Positions 15,598 to 20,807 of a stretch of DNA of 20,807 bases are shown piece after piece. Location of the stretch: positions 1 through 20,807 of the forward strand of contig PMLH01000617.1 in NCBI GenBank assembly GCA_003159055.1, given 5' to 3'. How positions within the stretch are numbered: the stretch's first letter is position 1; the number at the start of each line of letters is the position of its first letter. The translations under genes and the position numbers were made by a program. The notes beneath the pieces were generated by a model. It searched no databases, was not told where the DNA came from, and saw only the letters and a program-made list of their open reading frames with translations. Origin of the DNA: Myxococcales bacterium (GTDB taxonomy: Bacteria > Myxococcota > Polyangia > Fen-1088).

Positions 15598-16646
15598 GAT
15601 GCTTGCTCCACCCACTGCGGATCGCCTAGGGACTTCATCACATTGTCCGGCAGGATGGCAACCACGACACCCGAGGTAAGCTCGCGCGCCACCTTCAAAG
15701 CCGCGGCAACCGCTGCGCCACCGCTGGTTCCGGCAGGCAATCCCTCTTCCCGCGCCAGTCGACGTGCCATTTGCTGTGCCTCCTCGGTGGAGACCTCCAC
15801 CTGTCGGTCGACAAGGGATGGATCGAAGATGGGCGGCACGTCGCTGGTGGCGTAGTGCTTGGTCCCCTCGATGCCGTGGTAGGCGGCATCGGGCTGGACC
15901 GCGATGCGCTGGATGGCGGGGTTTAGCTCGGTGAACCTTCGACTGTTGCCTGTGAAGGTGCCGCTGGTTCCCATGCAGGCCACGAAATGCGTGATCCGGC
16001 CTGCGGTCTGCCGCCAAATCTCAAGCGCGGTACCGTGATAGTGGGCCTGCCAGTTCATGGGATTGCTGTATTGATCGAGATAGACGTAGTCGTCGGGATG
16101 CTCGGCCACCATCTTCTTGGCGGTCGCTCGCGCGCCATCATCACCTTCCAGCGGATCGGTCAAAATCAGGCTGGCGCCCAGTAGGCGAAGCAATCGCTGT
16201 CGGGCCATGGTGGCATTGGCGGGCATGCACAGGGTGACGCGATGCCCCCGGCTGGCGCCGAGCTGGGCCAGCGCGATGCCGGTGTTGCCGCTGGTGGAAT
16301 CGAGCAACCCGCGCTTGCCGTCGAGAAGTCCACGTCGCTCGGCATCGCGAATCATCCAGAAGGCGGGGCGATCCTTCACCGACCCGGCCGGATTCAGCCA
16401 CTCGCACTTTCCGTAGATGGCGGCCGGCGTGATGTCTACCGGGATTCTCTGTAGGCGAACCAGCGGCGTGTTGCCCACTGTGACGCTCGCACTGCTTGTC
16501 TCAGTGCCTTCGCTTACCGACGTATCAACAGCCGCGTGTGCAGTCATTTCCTCAACCCGCGCTTTCTGCGCGCCCATGCGTTTGGGCATGAGCACCAGGG
16601 AGGCGCTCTTAGCCCGGCTCGCTGCCGTTACCAGGCCGATGATCAT
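15594..16646 (-). CDS. PLP-dependent cysteine synthase, CysM-like
   Basis: A fold-type II PLP enzyme (350 residues from the first ATG) that joins an activated serine with a sulfur donor. Visible: GNTPLVRL, the PLP lysine Lys91 in NPAGSVKDRPA, the [15 protein letters not shown] loop, MGTSGTFTGN phosphate clamp, and PAGTSGGAAVAA. The motif YHGIEGTKHY and its place beside JAMM and carrier genes suggest a CysM-type enzyme able to use carrier thiocarboxylate. The arginine that gives M. tuberculosis CysM its O-phosphoserine preference (EPRYG context) is not evident at the matching place, so the donor is unresolved. Starts at 16646 or 16547 are both plausible (GGGTAAG and GAGG upstream respectively). 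The stop overlaps the JAMM start. Its own palindrome-promoter lies upstream, behind the cysK terminator. Confidence 0.88.
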   Translation of the reverse strand: MIIGLVTAASRAKSASLVLMPKRMGAQKARVEEMTAHAAVDTSVSEGTETSSASVTVGNTPLVRLQRIPVDITPAAIYGKCEWLNPAGSVKDRPAFWMIRDAERRGLLDGKRGLLDSTSGNTGIALAQLGASRGHRVTLCMPANATMARQRLLRLLGASLILTDPLEGDDGARATAKKMVAEHPDDYVYLDQYSNPMNWQAHYHGTALEIWRQTAGRITHFVACMGTSGTFTGNSRRFTELNPAIQRIAVQPDAAYHGIEGTKHYATSDVPPIFDPSLVDRQVEVSTEEAQQMARRLAREEGLPAGTSGGAAVAAALKVARELTSGVVVAILPDNVMKSLGDPQWVEQAS

Positions 16647-16674
16647 TTCTTACCCGGCTGGCCCGGCTCTGTCA

Positions 16675-16694
16675 ACTATAAAAGACACGTGTCT
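16675..16694 (-). promoter_or_regulatory. Palindromic operator plus -10-like element before the cysM-like gene
   Basis: AGACACGTGTCT at 16683-16694 is a perfect palindrome preceded by CT on the minus strand. Two bases later comes TATAGT (16680-16675), a 5/6 match to the -10 consensus. It would give a leader of about 20 nt to the ATG at 16646. An alternative TTGACA (16675-16670) with a poor TAAGAA -10 exists and would favour the later start at 16547. Confidence 0.55.
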
Positions 16695-16719
16695 AGGCAT
16701 CGGAACGCGCTGTGTGGCC

Positions 16720-16752
16720 GAAAAGAAAGAGGGCATCGTCTGGAGCCCTCTT
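16720..16752 (-). terminator. Intrinsic terminator after cysK
   Basis: On the minus strand, an 8-bp perfect stem AAGAGGGC/GCCCTCTT (16752-16745 with 16734-16727) with a 10-nt loop is followed by TCTTTT (16726-16721). It lies 35 bp after the cysK stop. It uncouples cysK from the cysM-JAMM-carrier genes, which begin with their own promoter immediately downstream. Confidence 0.8.
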
Positions 16753-16787
16753 CGAGCAATTGGGCCAAGGAATGACTAAAATGACTA

Positions 16788-17774
16788 CTAAATGGTATCG
16801 CCGGCCTTGGCTTCGGCCACGCCAGCGAGCGTCCCTTCGAACAGCGGTCCGCTGAGGTAGCGCTCGCCCGAGTCGGGCAGGATGACGACGATGGTCTTGC
16901 CCGAGAACTCGGGCAGGGCTGCCAAGCGGGCCGCCACCAGAGCCGCAGCACCGCCGCTCACGCCGGAGAGAATGCCTTCCTCGGAGGCAAGCCGTCGCGC
17001 GAAAGCGATGGCGTCCGCGGAGTTGACCTTCTCGACCCGGTCGACGACAGACACGTCGAGAGTTTTCGGCACAAAGCCCGCGCCGATGCCCTGAATCTTG
17101 TGTGGTCCCGGCTTGATTTCCTGCTTGGCCAAGAACTGTGTGATGACCGGGCTCTCTTCCGGCTCGACCGCCACGCTGACGATGGCCTTGCCCTTCGTCT
17201 TCTTGATGAAGCGGGAAACGCCGGTGATGGTTCCACCCGTGCCGACGCCGGATACCAGTACGTCGATCCTTCCGTCGGTGTCTTCCCAAATCTCGGGTCC
17301 GGTGGTCTCTTCGTGGATGGCCGGATTGGCCGGGTTCTCGAACTGCTGGGGCAGGAAGTACTTGGCGGGATTGGAGTCGCGAATCTCAACCGCCTTCTTG
17401 ATCGCGCCGTTCATACCCTTGGGGCCTTCGGTGAGGACGATGGTGGCCCCGAAAGCCTTCAAGACCTTGCGTCGCTCGACGCTCATGGTCTCGGGCATCA
17501 CGAGGGTGATCTTATAGCCGCGCGAGGCGGCGACAAACGCGAGGGCGATACCGGTATTGCCCGAGGTCGGTTCGACGATTTCCACGCCGGGCTTCAGGAG
17601 CCCCTTCTTTTCGGCGTCCCAAATCAATGCGGCGCCGAGGCGGCATTTGACGGAATACGCCGGATTGCGTCCTTCAATCTTGGCGAAGACCTTGGCACCC
17701 TTGGGAACCACTCGGTTGAGTTGGATGAGCGGCGTGTGCCCGATGGAGAGCGTATTGTCCTTGAACGTGGCCAT
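16788..17774 (-). CDS. cysK: Cysteine synthase A (O-acetylserine sulfhydrylase)
   Basis: A 328-residue fold-type II PLP enzyme that makes cysteine from O-acetylserine and sulfide. Visible: [12 protein letters not shown], the PLP lysine Lys43 in [31 protein letters not shown], the [21 protein letters not shown] stretch typical of Cys[12 protein letters not shown] clamp, and [17 protein letters not shown]. The start at 17774 has AAAGGA 6-7 nt upstream. It is followed by a strong terminator, so it is probably transcribed alone or with the XRE-cupin gene 93 bp upstream. With the acetyltransferase of the same locus it forms the standard OAS route, and the two proteins could form the known cysteine synthase complex. 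Confidence 0.95.
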   Translation of the reverse strand: MATFKDNTLSIGHTPLIQLNRVVPKGAKVFAKIEGRNPAYSVKCRLGAALIWDAEKKGLLKPGVEIVEPTSGNTGIALAFVAASRGYKITLVMPETMSVERRKVLKAFGATIVLTEGPKGMNGAIKKAVEIRDSNPAKYFLPQQFENPANPAIHEETTGPEIWEDTDGRIDVLVSGVGTGGTITGVSRFIKKTKGKAIVSVAVEPEESPVITQFLAKQEIKPGPHKIQGIGAGFVPKTLDVSVVDRVEKVNSADAIAFARRLASEEGILSGVSGGAAALVAARLAALPEFSGKTIVVILPDSGERYLSGPLFEGTLAGVAEAKAGDTI

Positions 17775-17867
17775 GGAATGTCCTTTCGTAGAGTCGCTTT
17801 GATGTCCCGTTTAGCAGACATCCGCGGTGAATGCTAGACAATTCGTCGTGGCGACGATGCGGCGGCA

Positions 17868-18521
17868 CTAGCGTGTGTATATGATGACGTCGTGGCAACG
17901 CATCTCGGATGTGCCGCTGTTCTCGTAGCTGTGAGGCTGATCGGCGGTGAAGGAGATGGCATCGCCAGCGGCAAGATCGTGCGACTCTTCCCCGATACGC
18001 ATACGAAGCTGCCCGTTGAGCACGACCACGAGCTCTCGCGTGCCCGTGGCGTGTGGATCCGAGACGTGTTGGCCGTGCGAGGACAGTCGCAACTCGTATG
18101 CCTCGGTCCAGGGCGAAGCACCGGCAGGCGTCAACGGCCGACTTTCCATCCGACCGTTGGAGGAGCGCAGGATTTGGGCCTCGTGTCGGCGCAGGACTGT
18201 CGCGTTTTGCGAACTGACGCCGATCAGCTCGGCAAAGTGGACCCCGAGGCCGACGGCTATCTTCCACAGGACACCCAGTGAGGGATTGGTGCGTTGGGTT
18301 TCGATTTGGGAGAGCGCGGCACGGCTTACGCCGGAGGCGACCGCCAGCTGGTCCAGCGACAGTCCACGAGCTTTACGCATCTCTCGGAGATTGGCTGCTA
18401 CGCGCTTGGCCATCTCGGCGGCCCCCAGGTCGTCCCCGGGTGGCAAGGGGGCGGCTCTCAAGGCGGATGATGCGGAGCGGGAACTAGCGTGGCGGGAAGC
18501 TGAGAGCTGTTTGTTGGCCAT
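17868..18521 (-). CDS. XRE-cupin transcriptional regulator (SutR-like architecture)
   Basis: A 217-residue regulator. Residues 1-36 are a variable tail. Residues 42-98 are an XRE helix-turn-helix (ANLREMRKARGLSLDQLA, then SGVSRAALSQIETQRTNPS). Residues 143-205 are a cupin_2 barrel (ELRLSSHGQHVSDPHATGTRELVVVLNGQ...GDAISFTADQPHSYEN), which in this family binds a small effector or metal. The same architecture occurs in E. coli SutR, a regulator of sulfur-use genes. It heads the sulfur locus on the same strand as cysK. The ATG at 18521 is preferred over a TTG at 18578. A TAGAC(N4)GTCT palindrome lies 167 bp upstream of the ATG, next to a -10-like TAGAAT, so it may regulate itself. Confidence 0.9.
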   Translation of the reverse strand: MANKQLSASRHASSRSASSALRAAPLPPGDDLGAAEMAKRVAANLREMRKARGLSLDQLAVASGVSRAALSQIETQRTNPSLGVLWKIAVGLGVHFAELIGVSSQNATVLRRHEAQILRSSNGRMESRPLTPAGASPWTEAYELRLSSHGQHVSDPHATGTRELVVVLNGQLRMRIGEESHDLAAGDAISFTADQPHSYENSGTSEMRCHDVIIYTR

Positions 18522-18674
18522 GGCGGTAGGGTAACAGCGTTTGTTCTGGAGGGCGCGGTCCAGCCTAGTGGCGCACAAGGTTGTAAGCGCGCCCGGTAAT
18601 CTCGTGGATGCCGACGACTGAACAGCGGAACTGAACTCCAGTGTGATCGGCGATGGTCCTGGCTGTCAATACAA

Positions 18675-18699
18675 ATTCTAGTCAAAGAGACATACGTCT
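18675..18699 (-). promoter_or_regulatory. Palindromic operator and promoter candidate of the XRE-cupin gene
   Basis: The minus strand reads AGACGTATGTCT (18699-18688), again preceded by CT. After 7 nt comes TAGAAT (18680-18675), a 5/6 match to the -10 consensus. The arms match the sites before the cysM-like and sigma-54 activator genes; only the central four bases differ. Confidence 0.5.
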
Positions 18700-18714
18700 A
18701 GTCGTCGGGCTTGA

Positions 18715-18978
18715 CCGCGGCGTTTTCGCGCGGTTGGAGCGCAGGAGAAGGCGGCCTCCCAAGCCACCAAGGTTCCATCCAACGCAGCATCCCTCGACTT
18801 CGGCGTGCGGGATGAGGCCGCACGCCAACCGACTGACGCCTTCTACAAACGGTGGTGGTTCTGGACCGCCATCGGTGCCGTCGCCGCAGGCACCGCGACA
18901 GTGGCGATCATCATGGCTGAGCGCGATCCCACGAAGGTTCCGAGGACGACACTCGGATCGCAGGGGGCCTTGCCATGA
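18715..18978 (+). pseudogene. 3' remnant of a PEGA/TPR-type protein with a C-terminal membrane segment
   Basis: The frame is open from a stop at 18712-18714 to TGA at 18976-18978, with no plausible start codon near its head. The 87 residues end in FYKRWWFWTAIGAVAAG followed by a hydrophobic run and DPTKVPRTTLGSQ. This tail is typical of myxobacterial PEGA- or TPR-domain membrane proteins, whose last helix and short tail look alike. The body of the gene is missing. The stop overlaps the next ATG as ATGA (18975-18978), an arrangement that fits an old two-gene operon with a lipoprotein gene. Confidence 0.6.
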
Positions 18979-19448
18979 AGGCACGCTTCCCACTTGCCCT
19001 CGGCCTCCTTGCCAGTTTTTCCGCATGCAAGGACGCTGATTCCGTAGTCTTGGTGAACGTCTCTATCAACCCAGACGCGTCGCCCGTCTATTCGCTTCGC
19101 GTGGCAATGTCCACGGCACGGGCCCACGACACCAAGATTGTCTCCACCGAGGACCAGCATCTCTTCCCGGATCCTCGTCGTGGCGTGCTCTCGAACAAGG
19201 TTCTGAATCGCTGGTATCGCGACCTCGCCGACCAAGCTGGCGTCCGCCGCATCACCAGCCACGGCGCCCGCCACACCGCCGGCAGCAGCTATGCCGTCAT
19301 GGGCGCTGGTCAGAAGGTCATCGGTGCGTTGCTCGGGCACAGCGATAGCGCATCTACCGAGCGGTACACCCACATCGCCCCGAGCGCGACGACGGCGATG
19401 GTCGAGGCCCGATGGCTGCGGTTGGGTGGCGGGGAGGGTGGAGTGTAG
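18975..19448 (+). pseudogene. Chimera: lipoprotein start fused to the 3' end of a tyrosine recombinase
   Basis: 157 codons in one frame but made of two unrelated parts. Residues 1-55 begin with a signal and lipobox-like ASFSAC (Cys18) followed by VNVSINPDASPVYSLRVAMS, a style common in myxobacterial lipoproteins. From about residue 57 the sequence is the catalytic end of a phage-type integrase: HGARHTAGSSY (His96, Arg99), ALLGHSD (His122) and the nucleophile Tyr131 in TERYTHI. The first catalytic arginine and the core- and arm-binding domains are absent, so it cannot recombine DNA. The join looks like a deletion or insertion scar left by a lost mobile element. Confidence 0.7.
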
Positions 19449-20138
19449 TCTGGGTCACTTGTACGCGGTTTCAAAAGGCGTAGTCTTGAGGAGCAACCGA
19501 GCGCACCGGGGCGGCCACTAGGTTGGCGATCTGCATTTCCGTCGTCATGCCAGTGAGGTGTCCGATTACAGGAATTGAATCCAGGTGGCCATTCCCGTTC
19601 CCGACACGACGGCTCGGCTGTAAGGGGGAGTTCTGCTTCCTTGCGGTTCTTCTTTGGGGCTGCTCAAATCCGATTGGCGGAACGCGTAGTTTCGACGCAT
19701 CGAACTTGGTTCCCAACATGTGCCCGTCGACGATGCCCGGAACTGGCACACGCTGTGTCTCTCTGAGGGTGGACGTTGGCTATCGAATGTTGGTCTTGGT
19801 GGGACAGTGGCCACAAGACCGCCACGGTCCATCCTCGTCACCGTTGGCGGCAAGGCCAAGGTCGCGAGGTAGGGGCCTGTTGGCCGCGCGGCTGGCGACG
19901 GCTGCCGTGCTTGCGAAAACACGCCAACGCACCAAGCACTATCGACTGAAGAGCCGCGCTGACGAGTAGGGCATGACTGCGGAAAAGACCAGAGACCTTG
20001 GTCTTGCTGGAGAGTCGATGACGGCTGATCGTCACCCTGTTCCAAGAGAAGGCGTGGAAGACTTCCACTTCGATAGTGCCGCGGACCTCCTCTCCACGAT
20101 AGCTGTCGATGTCGCCAGCCATGGTATCGTTGCTAGGC
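19449..20138. other. About 690 bp without a recognisable gene
   Basis: Short overlapping open frames occur on both strands, but none shows a domain, a credible ribosome binding site or a family pattern. A 15-bp palindrome (GTGGAAG-A-CTTCCAC) lies at 20054-20068. Following an integrase remnant, this is probably decayed mobile-element or accessory DNA. I see no insertion-sequence ends or tRNA. Confidence 0.5.
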
Positions 20139-20807
20139 ATGCGCTGCTGGGCATTTGATTGGCCAGGCCTTCAGTACGAGCCGCCGGAGAGGCCTGGCGG
20201 ACGACCGCCACCTCTACCAGACCGAGCGCTGTGGGAACCTGGCCGTCGATGGGTTTTTGACGACCCTGCTGGTAGTGGCTCAGTGTGGGTGCTCGCCGCT
20301 GTCCAGATGGACACCGATCCGATTCAGCTTCTTGAGGTGAACCCCGGCCAGCCACCTGACGAGACAACTGTCCTCTCCGCGATCGAGCGGCGGTGGAAGG
20401 GGGCCGTTGTCGCTAAGGCTCGGACACCAGGCGAGAGGCACCCTCGCATTTGGCGTGGTGACTATAGCGAACCAGGACAAGACGAGAGGGAACGCTTTTC
20501 GGGGGCGGTTACGTCAGCAAACGTGTTGCTTGATCGGTTTCGTCATGTGCTACGGACAATCGAGCCAGACCAAGCAAATCGCCAAGCATTTGGACACGAG
20601 ATCCGACAACTCCTAATTCTTGCATGCACCGACGTCGAGAGTGCCTGGAAAACGATCCTCGTAGAAAATGGGTACTCTGAAGCCAAGAACGATCGATACT
20701 CCACCAACGACTACTGCAAGCTCCGCGACGTTTTGAAGCTGGAGGCGTGGGAGGTCCAACTCACCATGTTTCGCCGCTATGGCGCCATCGCTCCTTTTCG
20801 CGGATGG
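20139..20807 (+). CDS. Unknown protein, 3' end beyond the window
   Basis: Open from a TAG at 20100 to the window edge, at least 223 residues from the ATG at 20139; ATGs at 20109 and 20121 are also in frame, and none has a clear ribosome binding site. The N-terminal 35 residues are Pro/Arg-rich. The later part looks like a real folded protein: a likely helical stretch (SANVLLDRFRHVLRTIEP, then EIRQLLILACTDVESAWKTI), followed by STNDYCKLRDVLKLEAWEVQ and YGAIAPFRGW. I recall uncharacterised bacterial proteins with this LILACTxVE...NDYxKL...PFxxW pattern, but no function is known to me. The DNA from about 20560 on is more AT-rich than the sulfur locus, which fits accessory DNA. Confidence 0.6.
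   Translation, partial: MRCWAFDWPGLQYEPPERPGGRPPPLPDRALWEPGRRWVFDDPAGSGSVWVLAAVQMDTDPIQLLEVNPGQPPDETTVLSAIERRWKGAVVAKARTPGERHPRIWRGDYSEPGQDERERFSGAVTSANVLLDRFRHVLRTIEPDQANRQAFGHEIRQLLILACTDVESAWKTILVENGYSEAKNDRYSTNDYCKLRDVLKLEAWEVQLTMFRRYGAIAPFRGW

Noticed and set aside
15127..16017. 296-codon open frame containing the JAMM protease
   Set aside because: The first 140 codons are a shadow of the cysM-like gene; the true start overlaps that gene's stop at 15597.
18975..19448. Functional site-specific integrase
   Set aside because: It lacks the DNA-binding domains and the first catalytic arginine; only the last catalytic segment remains, joined to a lipoprotein start.
20163..20197. Inverted repeat CCAGGCCT/AGGCCTGG
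   Set aside because: It lies inside the partial open frame in a Pro/Gly-coding stretch and can arise from codon use.

Overview
The window is high-GC bacterial DNA. It looks like a Myxococcota-type (former delta-proteobacterial) chromosome: short lipoproteins with Asp/Ala-rich linkers, a formylglycine-generating-enzyme-like lipoprotein, the tail of a PEGA/TPR-type membrane protein, and a stand-alone sigma-54 activator. This assignment is an inference from gene style; there is no rRNA or marker gene here.

Region 1 (1-4.1 kb, plus strand) is an outer-membrane uptake cassette: a fibronectin-III lipoprotein-like protein, a TonB-dependent receptor whose frame is cut by one in-frame TAG, and a TonB protein. 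Region 2 (4.2-6.3 kb) holds ridA, a chimeric HAD/SulP-STAS remnant, and an FGE-fold lipoprotein that lacks the catalytic cysteines. Region 3 (6.3-10.1 kb, minus strand) holds a cystathionine gamma-synthase/lyase-type PLP enzyme, a 469-bp gap rich in inverted repeats, and a radical SAM gene that follows a sigma-54 activator gene.

Region 4 (10.2-18.5 kb, all minus strand) is the core: a sulfur-to-cysteine locus built round a family 2A encapsulin. In transcription order it encodes an XRE-cupin regulator, CysK (followed by a clear intrinsic terminator), a second cysteine synthase, a JAMM metalloprotease, a sulfur-carrier/E1/rhodanese fusion, the encapsulin shell, a cysteine desulfurase with a long Pro/Ala-rich cargo-type N-terminus, and a serine acetyltransferase. 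Four gene junctions are 1-4 nt overlaps, which points to translational coupling. A reasonable model: the acetyltransferase and cysteine synthases make cysteine; the encapsulated desulfurase removes its sulfur and loads the shell; the carrier fusion (adenylated by its E1 domain, sulfurated through its rhodanese domain, trimmed by the JAMM enzyme) could route sulfur back to cysteine or to cofactors. Desulfurase encapsulation is known for this family. The carrier-JAMM coupling to it is inference.

Three perfect 12-bp palindromes of the form AGACnnnnGTCT, plus one close relative, sit in front of the XRE-cupin, cysM-like, sigma-54 activator and cystathionine-enzyme genes. They suggest one sulfur regulon, with the XRE-cupin protein as the leading candidate regulator.

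Region 5 (18.7-20.8 kb, plus strand) is a decayed, recombined stretch: the 3' end of a membrane-protein gene, a lipoprotein start fused to the 3' end of a tyrosine recombinase, about 0.66 kb without a recognisable gene, and an unknown protein that runs off the window end. No rRNA, tRNA, CRISPR array or intact insertion sequence was recognised.
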